64,000 bases of DNA from Cyanoderma ruficeps (lineage: Eukaryota > Chordata > Aves > Passeriformes > Timaliidae): the NCBI GenBank assembly GCA_008694505.1, contig VZDJ01000052.1, forward strand, positions 7,501,955 to 7,565,954, in the 5' to 3' direction. How positions within the stretch are numbered: position 1 is the first letter of the stretch; the number at the start of each line of letters is the position of its first letter. A program made the translations under genes and the position numbers. Below the pieces are notes generated by a model. It made no database searches and had not been told where the DNA came from. It saw nothing but the letters and a program-made list of their open reading frames with translations. Below, one piece after another: positions 26,251 to 36,779 of this stretch.

Positions 26251-28133
26251 AAAAATGTAAATAGATTACTAAGGATGTCGTTGCCAAATGGAGCCCTCCA
26301 TTTGTTTGGAAAGGCCAACAGGATCTTGTTATGAAAGAAAAAGAGGATCATTTCCTGCAGGCCAGCTCTGTCTTAAACACTTTTTGTGTTTAAAATTAAT
26401 AAAAACTAGCTTTTGGCTCAGCTAAGGGAAGGAGTCTAAAGTACTGAGTGACTCCCATACATGTCTAGATGCAATGAAGGGCAGCATTTTTATCCTGTCA
26501 TTCCCTGTTACCACTCCCAGTTATTAAGCAAGTGGTGGGTATTAACATCAACTTTGCCTCAAACATTTAATAGACATTACTTACTAGGCAAAGTGCATGT
26601 GCCCCGTGTTATTATTTCTTTCAGGGCCTGTCTCTGGCTGGATGCATGCCAGATTGTCCTTTGGGATACAGCCCAGTGAGCAGGAGAAATGGGTTTGAAC
26701 TTGGCAAAATGGCAATAAGCATAAAGGTATAGTTGGAACTTTCTCGGAATATTCTCTCTTATCTTATTATCCTAGGCCAGTATCTCGGTTCTCTGCAGCC
26801 AAATGCTTTGGAGCAATGGTATGGAGAGGAATGAGTAATTTCTGACTCAGTTTAGTGGGTTTATCAGGACTGAAAAAGCTACAGCTGGACTAAATGCCGT
26901 GTCCACAGCTTCTTTCATGCAGCTCTTTTTGGCAGGTACAGTGACTGCCCACCAAAAGAAAATGAAGATGCATTGCTTCAGCTTTTACAAGAAAGATCTG
27001 TGACAGGTTGTGTTGTCTCTCTGAATACAGAATGTTTCCAGGGGCTGTTAGCTCTCTCTGCTTCTGTGCCTGCAATGAACATTGCAACAAATTGCCACTG
27101 CACAGTCTCCCCTTGTCCTCTTCATTGGAGATAGGCTGCATCCTCCTCAGTAATCTTTGAGATTTATGATTTACAGCAGAAAGTGTAACCACTAAAACAG
27201 GGCAGATGGTTTGTCTGCACACCTCTGGATGACTTGGTCAAAGTCAAAGCAGGATTTGGGAGAGAATGTGTCACAGTTTTGTAGAACTGGGGGCCTTTCA
27301 GAACAGCTGCTCTAAGTGGGGTGCTCATTCAATTCACCACGTGTGACACTGGGCACACTCTAGAAAAGATCAGACACTGCTTTGAATTAATGAGGAGGGC
27401 TGGGATCTCTGATATTGTTAATTATGTGTTGGTGGAAAGCACAGTAGCCCATTGTTCTTCCTGAACTGGAGTAGTAGAACAAAAAAAAAAAAGAAAAGAA
27501 AAGCAGAGAAAAGTCATCACTGCAGAAGCTGTCACCCTTGTTCCCTTGTGTGCTCTATCTCTTCTATGGGGAGGTCTCATGGATACCAAAGAGGAAAACA
27601 AATGGAGTTGTCCTAAATTTTTTTTTTTTTGTCTTCAAATCCCATCACACCCAATAATCCTCTGTGGCTTTCTGCCCCACACAATGTTTTGATGCTCTTT
27701 TATTTAGCTATGATGTTCTTATGTCTTTTGAACCACACATTTTAGCAGATTTTGTATTTGGACATAAGAGCCCTGGTGTGGAATGCATATTGCATGGGGT
27801 AATACTGTTTTAGAAAACAGGCAAATTTAAACAGTTTATCTCATTTACTCAAACTGTCACCCTTTTCTTGCAGGGTACAAAAGGCATCTCATTAGTTAAT
27901 GAATATAGGCAGTGCATGCAGTGTGTAGGGAGTGACTGCATTTAACTATGAATTACTTGATCCTTGAAAAGCTTTATTTCTTAAGGTAAAAGCAACAAAT
28001 AATTTCAGTACCTTATCTCAAGTAATATTATTTGTAATTATTTTTCACAACAGCAAATGGACTGTAAATAGCTAATGGTGAATTTATAGCTCCTGAAATT
28101 GTGTCTGTTTTCTCTCCTTTTGCTTGTTTTCAG

Positions 28134-28265
28134 GAAGAACCTGGAGAGCTGCTTGCTCAGTGCCAATCCATACTGTGGCTGGTCTCATGGAAAGGATCCT
28201 ATTGATGACTTAGTGCAGCTATCCTCTCAGCCATGGAAGAATATCTCATACCAAAAAATCCACAG
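28134..28265 (+). other. Exon-like segment of 44 codons with a C-x5-PYCGW motif (orphan)
   Basis: A roughly 30-nt pyrimidine-rich tract (from about 28101) runs into TTTTCAG. A 132-nt segment follows, ending CACAG|GTGACT, a usable donor. In one phase (2-2) it is open throughout and reads KNLESCLLSANPYCGW, then a hydrophilic tail containing DPIDDLVQLSSQPWKN. A Cys followed by five residues and PYCGW resembles the end of the PSI domain of semaphorins and plexins (C...DPYCGW). The other two frames are closed, and this frame meets TGA immediately past the donor, as expected of a real exon edge. I found no partner exon nearby that I can defend. It may be a relic exon, a lncRNA exon or coincidence. 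Confidence 0.25.
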
Positions 28266-28433
28266 GTGACTAACAGGTGTGGTAAGCAGCCTGTGAGATT
28301 TGGGAGAAACATTCTGCTATACCTGGAAGTCAACCTAGATCTAAATTACCTGCCATTGTGGGTATTTTAGTCTTAATTCATGCTTTCCCACCCCATTTCA
28401 GAACACGTCCTTTATCTGGACAGCTTTGCTTTC

Positions 28434-28452
28434 TTGTTTGTTTGTTTGTTTT
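28434..28452. repeat. (TTTG)n microsatellite
   Basis: Four to five TTTG units lie in intergenic DNA, followed by TTTATGTTTGTCAG. Confidence 0.85.
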
Positions 28453-31400
28453 ATGTTTGTCAGTCATTACATGGTGCTATTTAGAATCAATTTAGCACCC
28501 TTCCATGTGTTGAGTGGTTGTGGTGAGTGATGATTGCAGGATTAGCCTGCTAGTAATTAAACGTTGCTGCCTCTTAGCTTGAAAATGAAACATCTCTATG
28601 GAATTTAAGAGTTTCTTGTTTTATTTAGGTTGGGCGTGTCTAAATAGTATGGGTAGGTTTACCAAGTCAGTGCAGGCACAGTGCAATAATAAAAAAAAAA
28701 AATTAAAAAAGCAAAAAGAAGAAGGAGGAGGAATAGAGAGACAGGAAGAAGAGAAAAAGAAGTTGAGAGAAGGAAAACAATTTCAAGCAACCATTAAAAC
28801 GTTGAATTGCATGGGAAATTTTCCACACTTTACTGAATCTTGGGTGTAATTTGCTAATTTTGGCTTTGTACAATCCAGATAAAGGTCTCCTGGCTGGACT
28901 CGTTTTTGCTCACAGATGGGTCTTCAAAATTGCAAATGTTAAGTTGTGTAAAATAGGACATGTTGCCTAGAGGGTTTGTTGAAGCCTAGGGGGGTACCTG
29001 TCTCAGTAAAGCAGAGGCTCCCTTACCATTAGTGGACCCACTGAAAGCTTGATTTTCATATTGGCTTTACCACTATGAAAAGTTTTACCTCTTGAATCCA
29101 CTGATTAATTTTTTAAGCAGAATGAAGCCCCTTTTTGTATTTTTCTTTTCAAAATCTGCTACCAAAAATCACATTATTTCACTGTTCTTTGCTTCTTCAA
29201 AGACTTATTAGAGTGCTCTGTCCCATGCTCCTCACAGGACTGTAGCAATGCAACCTCATATGATACAAATGATGAGCTTCTGGTTGGAATAATAAGGATG
29301 ATGCCTAATCCTGAACAGACATCAGAAGGATTTTAAATAAAGGTTGTCACTGAGAGGCCTGTAAGTTGCCCTCAGTTCTGTCTGACCTGTGTTGGGGTGA
29401 AGATGAAGGCATCTGAATGTCTTAATCAAAGCAGAGCATGAGCTTTTTACCTTGAGCTGGTGTTACATTTAAGGATTCGTGCTGAATAACAATAATAAAA
29501 GATGAATCCCATCTGGTTTTCTGTTGATTGTTGGTTTAATTTAGTGTATGAGGACTCGGAGTTTAGTCTGCCAGCCAGCCAAGGTATGCAGTTATCAGCA
29601 TTACTGATAGGATAAACCAATTATGTAAGCTTATTTTCAAATCTCCCCAAATCCCATAACACTTAGCAAAGTAAAACCCTTGAGCTCAAATGTACCTGTT
29701 TACAGAAAAGTACAACATCAAATAGGGGTTTCATTCAGAACTTTGGGTAGACTAAGTGGACTTGTCACTTGTCGGCTGCTCTTTTTTTTATCTCTGTTGC
29801 CATTTTTAGGCATGAAACGTATCAAACTGAAAAGAAAGCATGGGCAAGAAAAACAGAGTTGTAAGAAAGAATTTTGAGAGTTTTCAGAAAGACTTCTTTT
29901 GCTTGCAAGGCTGAGGAGGCCCAAGCCCTGAACAGTCCATCCTGTGTCTTGAGTGTCAAAGTTAGTGCTGCATCTTTGAGCTGTCACAGTATTTCCCAAA
30001 GCCCATGTCTGACCATTGCCTTGGCAGGACTCCAGATTAATCCTGTGGGGAGAGGAAAGTGCCTGTGGAGCTGGGCAAAAGTTGCTTGTCCTTTCCTCCT
30101 GAAGATATGCATTTGTTGCTGGGTAGTGTGGGAGGTGGCTCCTCCTTCCTGCATTTGTAGCCACCATGGAAACAGATAATTCCAGAAGACTGTCTAATAA
30201 TGCAACTGCAGAGCCAAATGTCATTACAGAGGTCTGAGACTCTCTCCTGACACTAAACTGTACATGCATGTGCAAGCAGTGTCACAAGCCTGCTCATGAA
30301 TGCCCCAAACCAAGTTAGACAGACTCCAAGGGATGAACAGGGTGAGAACAAAATGCCAAGGGCCAAGAAAGACAAAAAAACACAAAGAGATTCCAAGTTC
30401 AGATCATGGAAAGTGTGAAATTACATTGTCATTGTCAGGCCATGAGACAAGGGAGGCGTTCTGTTGTTGAATTGCACATTGCAGGCCCCTGCAAGCAATA
30501 CAGAAAGTGTTGAAGATGCTGTGCAAGGCAGGTGTGTGAAAAGGATGAGCAAACAGAGGAGGATCGTGAGCAAAGAAAAAATGAGAAGAAAGCTTTTGAA
30601 AGAGGAAGAGGTCAGAAGAGAGCCTGGTGGCACAAAAGCTGATAGGGAAGAAAAGTAGAGAGTAGAATGAAGGCTGAAAGAAAGCACAGCCATGGATTTA
30701 ATTTGCTGCTTTTCATAAGAAATGTATCCTTCTGCCAGTTCTGGATGCCACGCACAGTGTGAGAACATACAAGCTTTTCAGCTTACCAGGGTGAAGCTGC
30801 CTCCCAGAACTCTGCCATCAAAGGCACCTCCAAGACCCAATAAAGCAACCTTCAGTGTTAAATCACTGTCAGTGCTCAATAACATCCGGTGCCAGGCAGG
30901 GAGATGCCAGCCCAGCTGGCTGAGTGCGTGCCAGAGCATTGGGATGGTAATTGGCTGATGAATCGAACTCTTAAGCAAACAGATACCTAGGCAAAGAGCA
31001 GAGAGGCCAAATTCCAGGGAGCACTACCCTGCTACCTGAGTCAGAGGGAGAGGACAGCCCTGGGCAGTACCTGCAGGGAGTTCTCTGACTCCCACTTCAG
31101 CAAACCTTGTGTTTCTGGGCCCTTTCCCCATGTGCTTCCAGGCAGGACTCTGCCCCCATGGCTGTGAGGAGGTGAACCAAGGTCTGCAGCAGGAACAAAG
31201 GGGTCATTTACTGGAAGGAGACGAGTGCTGTGAGCAGGACATCAGGAGACAGCACCCTCAAAGCCCAACCTCCTGTGGCAGAGTTGTGGTCCAGATTCTG
31301 AGCTGCCATTACAAAAACAAACAGGCCGGATGCTCAGCTGGCACAGAGCCACAGAAACTCAACATATTAGCTCGAGCTGCATCCTCTTTATTGCTTGGGG

Positions 31401-31649
31401 CACTGAAGATTATGATTGAAAAGATGCCCAGGGTGTAACAGATGAAGTAAAGTGTACTGAATTTACTGGCAGCCTTAAGTAAAAGCCTAAGTTGCTTAAT
31501 TTATCCTTAGAATCTTTTTAGCAGTGATCTTTTTTTACCTTTCTTGTGGGTGCTGTCATAAATGGCCTGTGGGAACAGTGGAATTGTCATATCTGGACGT
31601 TTTCAAGAATATCACTATTGAGATTCAAATAGATGCAGCTGAAGCAGAG

Positions 31650-31695
31650 GAACTGAGTAGATCATCTCTTGGAGTCTCTTCCAACCTTTTTTTTT
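31650..31695 (+). mobile_element. Short CR1 3'-end remnant
   Basis: The string GTAGATCATCTCTTGGAG followed by TCTCTTCCAACC matches the extreme 3' UTR of CR1 elements (GATGATCT...CCTTCCAACC) in plus orientation. Only about 45 bp are recognisable, followed by a T-run. Confidence 0.35.
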
Positions 31696-31738
31696 TGCAT
31701 GATTTTAGCAAATCCTGTTTGTTAAACATGATTATTGT

Positions 31739-31816
31739 ATTTAATATTATATATATATATACACACTATATAAAATCTATTTGATATAATATTAAATAGA
31801 TATATAATATTTAGTA
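31739..31816. repeat. AT-rich nested palindrome
   Basis: A (TA)n tract is followed by ATCTATTT (31775-31782) and its exact reverse complement AAATAGAT (31794-31801). These are enclosed by TTAATATTATATATA and TATATAATATTTA arms. The whole segment can fold back on itself. Confidence 0.75.
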
Positions 31817-34800
31817 TTAGGACAGCTGCTATCCTAAGCTGGCAATATTACCCTGCTTCCAGAGGCTTGTGTCCCAGAAACTCCAGCTCCCAAACACCTT
31901 TACTTCCTCCATGGCTGCTCATACAAGAAGAAATGTGGTATTGTCAGTTTTGCAAAATATTGTGAAATCAAGATCTGAACTGTGGCAACAGTGTGAAGTA
32001 AAACAGAAAGATATCAAAGTTAATAGGTAACCTGCTTATGACGGTGCTTCATGTCCTGCTCAACATAATTTTCTACTTCAAATTTGCCTGACAGTTGCCC
32101 TAAAAACACAAGTGTGCTCACAGCAATACTGAAGCAAACTAGGCTTGAAGAAAGGAACCGGAACAAGGTGCTAGATCTCCTCCTAGGAGTTTCCCAAAAG
32201 AGATTTAGCTCACCAGGGTTGGACATCTGCTCCCCGAGCATCCTGCTGTCACTTCACATCCAAGTGCTCTTGACACTCCACCCTGCTGGAACCTCTTGTC
32301 TCCTGTCTGTGACTGGGACCTGTGTGAAACCTTGGGCTCCGTTCCCCTCACTGTGGGAGGTGAAAGCACAGGCCAGATGTCCAGCCAAAGTGAGAGGCAG
32401 AGCTGGACATCAGCCTGTTCCTGGTGATTCACAGAGCAGTAAATTCCCTTAAGCAACGTGTGATAGTGGAGCAGCTCTGTTAAACAGTTCCAGAATCCTC
32501 TCCAGGATTATTTTTCAGACATCTGAGTATGGGTACATTTGTACTTTCCCTCCCAGGGGTACCATAGGTCCATCAGGAATTTACTTCTCTCTTGTCCTTT
32601 ACTTCCTAAATTGTTGACACCATTTTAGGTGTGCTGCCAACACATCTGAAACGGCCTGGTTATGTTGTCTGAGAAACACTGGTAGCTGACAAGTCCTGCA
32701 GAGAAATTAGGCACACGGGAGGACTGTGAGCGAGGCCAGAGAGACACTACTGCTGCTGTTGATAAGCTGAAATCAGTGTTTGTTCCCCAGCACTCCCAGG
32801 ATCCAAACAGCCAACAGCAATGTTGTGTGTTCCTGACCTTCTCCCGAGGCTGCTGTGCATCTGTCAGCCTGAGAGCTTCCCACTCCACGGGCCAGGCACT
32901 GAGAAGGGGGAGGGAAAAGGCAGGAGGGCAAATAAATCCCTGTATTACCTTTCCCCCCCCTGGTTTTATTCATAGTCCAGGGGCCAAATGATTTCTGAGC
33001 TCTGCTGTGCTAATGTGACAGCTTTACAGGGAGGCAGTTCTGGGTCAGGAGCCCAATTCCTCCTACCTTTGGTTCAAGAAGTGTTATGCAGAGGAAGGAA
33101 AGACATTTCCAGGGTAAAATTGTGGTAGAGTGCCAGATAGCACACCTGAAACCTTCTTTTGCCCTGTGACTGTGTGCTATGGTTATACAGCTTAAAAAAA
33201 TGGATGATTTCCTAAAAAATAAGGGCAGAAAAGAAAGGCAGGATGGATCCTGTGCAGGTTGCTGCTCTCTGCAGGTGGACTCATCCCAGTCCCACTGACA
33301 GTCCCCTGGGAATGGGGGTCTGTACTGCAGTGGAAAACCTGTGCTCATGCAGCTGTAGCATTTCTCCTCCATCATCTGTGCTGGTTTTCCTCCTTCCTTT
33401 CCCCTCTTACACCTGACTGCAGCCCCTGAAGCTTTCTCTCTCCCTCCCGTCCTCTGTCTACTTGTCTTCTCATTCCCCGGAGCTCCTCTGACACAGGCCT
33501 TTTGTGGCCTGGGGAGGAGAGAGATGGGAGCAGGGGAGGGCAGATCACCTGAGTGGAACCAGGAACCAGCAGAGTTGAACCTCAAAAACACGAGTTAGTG
33601 GGTCAGGATGCTGCCCCAGGGTGGACAGGACCGAGGAAGTTGGTTACAGGTGGAACCAGTCTGTGCTCGTGGCTTTTCCTTGGCTGCTCTGGTAGAACAC
33701 TACAGCCCAAGCCAAAGGAAATTCTGCAGCTGATTTTACTAACAGGATAAAACAAACCTCTCTTTTGACAGGCAGAATTCAGGCCTGAAGGTGTATGAAT
33801 AATGTCCCCCTAACCGGCATCTGACACTGCTCCCTGCATTACTCTCCTGTTAGCAGGAAACAGTCCAGGCCCCTCTGACCACCCAGTGGATCGAGGTGCT
33901 CAAGACAAACCACGAATAACCCCTGAAGGCAGGAGGAGGGACAGGACAGAATGTGACAGAGGGTTATAAATCATGGCTGCCATCCCCGACAGAGACCAGG
34001 CAGGGGTCCTGAGCCTGCTCGTCCAGTCAGACGGGTGACACGTGCAGACATTCGGCTGCAGATGGTGACACAAGGACACCACAGCAGCAGGTGACCTTAG
34101 CCCGGCACTCGGGAAGCAGAAACCCCCTCGTGCACGTCCTGCAGAGCTGGAGGAATCCCACTCCTTCCCTCTTACACCCTGCAGCCATGGGCTGCCCGGA
34201 CAGTCACACAGATTAAATATGCTTTTAGACATGGAAGCTGTTATTTCTCTGAAATGAAACGGCATCCCACAGTCTTATTAACCAGTGCCCTACTTCAAAA
34301 GTAAATCTAATCTGCAATTTCATAGTTAGCTGGTGCTGGTGTTGGTTTGTCCCTGTGTCTTCTCTGGTTTGGCTGGGTACATTTATGCAGCTCCATATGT
34401 GGCAGAGTCCTGTTTATTGTGGCTTGTGAGCATTATTCCTCACAACAGAGTAAGGAATTGGGGTGGATGGAGCTTTTTGTTTCTCTGGGGTATAGAAAAC
34501 TTAAAGCACACATTTTAAAATGTCCCTGCAAAACCAATTTTTATATTCAGCAGAGAATTAATTGCTGTCTGCTAAATGAAATTTGTTATCTGGGGTATTC
34601 CTGCACATCTGGTCACCTTCCATGGAGTGCCTGAAGAGAACTACTGTACCAGAGAGCAGAGCCCATTTCAAAGGATTCAGGGAATTTCTGATGGCAAACA
34701 TCAAACAGAACAGGCTTGTTTCACAGATACACAGAGTAAGAAAGGGAAGTGGAAACTTCAGCAGTGACCCCCACAGAAACAGCAGAAGGTACAGCAAGTT

Positions 34801-35546
34801 GTGTGGTAGATTCAACAGCAGATTGCATTACCTAACCAGCAGTGAGAGAGCAGAGGAAACCCAAACCCTGTGTAACCAGTGTTTCCTATTGCAGCCAGCA
34901 CACTTCGTCAGCTTTTTGTAAGGAACTGAACGGCACTAAAACCTCGAAGATGTGTGCGGCATGAGTGGCTTTTCTTCATCTTAATGTGGGCAGGAAAAGG
35001 AACGAGAGCGCAGCTTCCAGTTCTTCTGGGGCTTCAGCTCTATCCTGATGCTGTCCAAGTGAAAGACACCAATTCCTGTCGGTTATTCCAGTAGTCCCTG
35101 GGCACAGAGCAAGCCCTGCACACACACCCCTGCCCTGGATGTTGCAGTGATCTCACAGTCCATTTGCCGATTGTCCTTTGAGCTGCTTGGAAGATAAACT
35201 TTGGTCAGTGTATTATGCTGTGCCCTTTGTAATGAAATAACGTCGGGTAATATGTGTTTAGTGGTGGGATTTAAATTCCCGAGCTGATTACAAGGAGCTG
35301 TTAAGACTTGTAAGGTTTAGCAGTGCCCCGTGTGCGGGGCTGGAATGATGTGAACACTCTTGCAGCGCTTGTGCTCTCTCTGATGCTGTTGAAAAGGCCG
35401 GGGCTTTGCTAGGAATAAACCCGAGAACGTCAACAACTAAAGTGTCAGCAACGTAATTTGCTATTTGATGAGACTGTTAAAAGAGGTTGACCAGAAAACC
35501 ACCAGCCTCCCGTACTGTGAAATCTTGCAGCTTTAACAGGTTGTTT

Positions 35547-35584
35547 GCTCGGAGATCCCGAGAGATGCTCGGAGATCCCGAGAT
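35547..35584. repeat. 20-bp tandem duplication just upstream of the RAB1A CpG island
   Basis: GCTCGGAGATCCCGAGAGAT (35547-35566) is followed directly by GCTCGGAGATCCCGAGAT (35567-35584). Each unit carries the short inverted repeat CTCGG...CCGAG. The near-perfect identity suggests a recent duplication. Confidence 0.9.
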
Positions 35585-35672
35585 GCCCACATGGCAGCGG
35601 TCACTCGAGTGTAGAAATGTTTACTGTGCCTAAAGAATGTAGTGAGAAATGTGATTAATGCTTGTAAAGAGA

Positions 35673-35720
35673 TTTTGATAAAAGATGCAACGGCACTTTT
35701 TTTTTTGATAAAAGATGCAA
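35673..35720. repeat. 18-bp direct repeat, 30-bp period
   Basis: TTTTGATAAAAGATGCAA occurs exactly at 35673-35690 and again at 35703-35720, separated by CGGCAC and T's. It is about 90 bp downstream of the previous tandem repeat, so this short interval is duplication-prone. Confidence 0.9.
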
Positions 35721-36166
35721 AAAGAGACAGCGACTTATTAACGCCCGTGAAGAACACAGGCCGTAGAGGAGCTGAAGATGCCCAGTGCTGCTCCAGATGC
35801 GCTTCCCACGTTCAGTGCCAAGCCTCCATCACCGCCCGCCACCGGCGCGGAGGGGAGCGGCTGAACAGAGCGGGGTCTCCCTTTCCTCGCCGCCTCCCTG
35901 CAGCCGCAGGCCTGGCAGCATTCCCAGCGGGCCTTGTCCCGCACGTTGTCCCTTCCCTCCGGGGCCGCGTCCCTCCGTGCGCCGGCACGGGCAGAGACAC
36001 CGACAGCACGCCGGGCCCGGGCGGGGCTGGGCGCGGAGCAACGGGAACCATCGGGAGAAATAACACCCGGGCCGCACCGGGATCGACCGGGGGCTGCTGA
36101 GAGATGGAGGAAGGGACGGAGGCCGGGATGGCGGGAGGGACGGGAGAAGGGACAGAATTAGCGGTG

Positions 36167-36211
36167 GAGCCCGGGATGGAAGAGCCGGGGATGGAGGAGC
36201 CCGGGATGGAG
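36167..36211. repeat. 15-bp x 3 tandem repeat in the RAB1A promoter
   Basis: Three consecutive 15-bp units start at 36167, 36182 and 36197: GAGCCCGGGATGGAA, GAGCCGGGGATGGAG and GAGCCCGGGATGGAG. Because the period is a multiple of three, it creates a repetitive open frame on the minus strand that is not a gene. Confidence 0.9.
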
Positions 36212-36297
36212 CCCCGGCGCGGCCCCGCCCCGCCTGCGGAGACCCCGCCCCCGCCCCGCCCGCGCGCTGACTCGCCCGAGCTGCCACGTCTGCCCGC

Positions 36298-36305
36298 TGA
36301 CGTCA
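36298..36305. promoter_or_regulatory. RAB1A: CRE palindrome TGACGTCA
   Basis: This is a perfect 8-bp CREB/ATF site about 460 bp upstream of the RAB1A ATG. It is 22 bp upstream of a CCAAT box, a pairing common in CpG promoters. Confidence 0.6.
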
Positions 36306-36326
36306 CCCCCGGCCGGCGCCTTCCGG

Positions 36327-36331
36327 CCAAT
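36327..36331 (+). promoter_or_regulatory. RAB1A: CCAAT box (NF-Y)
   Basis: GGCCAATCAG is a full NF-Y consensus in plus orientation within the RAB1A CpG island. Confidence 0.6.
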
Positions 36332-36389
36332 CAGCGGCAGCGGCCGCCGCTCGGAGCCGACGGGGCCGAGGGAAGAAAGGCCGGCTTTC

Positions 36390-36399
36390 GCGCATGCGC
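36390..36399. promoter_or_regulatory. RAB1A: NRF1 palindrome GCGCATGCGC
   Basis: Perfect 10-bp NRF1 consensus 59 bp after the CCAAT box. NRF1 sites usually lie within 100 bp of transcription starts, so initiation near 36.4-36.5 kb is plausible. Confidence 0.6.
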
Positions 36400-36566
36400 T
36401 GCCACCGCCGCCGCGGCCGCCGGGAGAGCGAGTCCGCAGGAGGGGGCGCGGCCGGGAGGAGGCGGCGGCGCGGACTCGGTTTCCCGTCGCGCCCCTCGGC
36501 CGCCCCCCGGCCATGTAAGCGCTGCTCGGCGAGCGGCCGCCCCGTTTCCTGGTCGGGCTCCGGCGG

Positions 36567-36573
36567 CCATTTT
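36567..36573 (-). promoter_or_regulatory. RAB1A: YY1-like motif CCATTTT
   Basis: GGCGGCCATTTTGGG matches the reverse complement of the YY1 core. YY1 motifs often sit just downstream of starts in the 5' UTR, which fits a start shortly upstream of here. Confidence 0.4.
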
Positions 36574-36756
36574 GGGCTGAGGCGCAGCGCGGAGGCCGCG
36601 GAGCGGGCGCGGGCGGACGGGCCGAGCCGAGCGCCGGGCGATCGCGGCTCCCTCGGACCAGCGCACCGCGGAGCGCCTGCCTCGGCGGCGGGAGGTGCCG
36701 CCGCACCGCCTCCTCACAGCGCGCTCGCCGTCCCTCGGGCCGCGGGCCCCACGGAC

Positions 36757-36779
36757 ATGTCCAGCATGAACCCCGAATA
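36757..36779 (+). CDS. RAB1A: RAB1A coding exon 1 (start codon)
   Basis: Encodes MSSMNPE plus TA of the Tyr8 codon. The donor is GAATA|GTGAGT, so unspliced RNA reads a TAG stop right at the junction. A second ATG at codon 4 also exists, but the upstream ATG gives the standard Rab1A N-terminus. Confidence 0.95.

Larger units (their letters stand above)
12541..35500. other. ACTR2-RAB1A intergenic region
   Basis: About 23 kb of mostly AT-rich DNA separates the divergent ACTR2 and RAB1A promoters. I found no convincing protein-coding gene, tRNA or rRNA. It holds a possible LTR fragment (about 12.70-13.25 kb), CR1 pieces (16.87 and 31.65 kb), simple repeats, perfect hairpins (13.96 and 24.58 kb) and one exon-like segment (28.13 kb). 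Open frames of 90-190 codons at 18.8-19.2, 29.7-30.3 and 33.0-33.6 kb resemble nothing I know and look like chance. Confidence 0.7.

Noticed and set aside
29718..30275. 185-codon minus-strand open frame
   Set aside because: No recognisable domain and no supporting signals. A chance frame is likely.
33010..33591. 193-codon minus-strand open frame in the intergenic region
   Set aside because: No recognisable family, no splice or promoter context, and composition like random translation.
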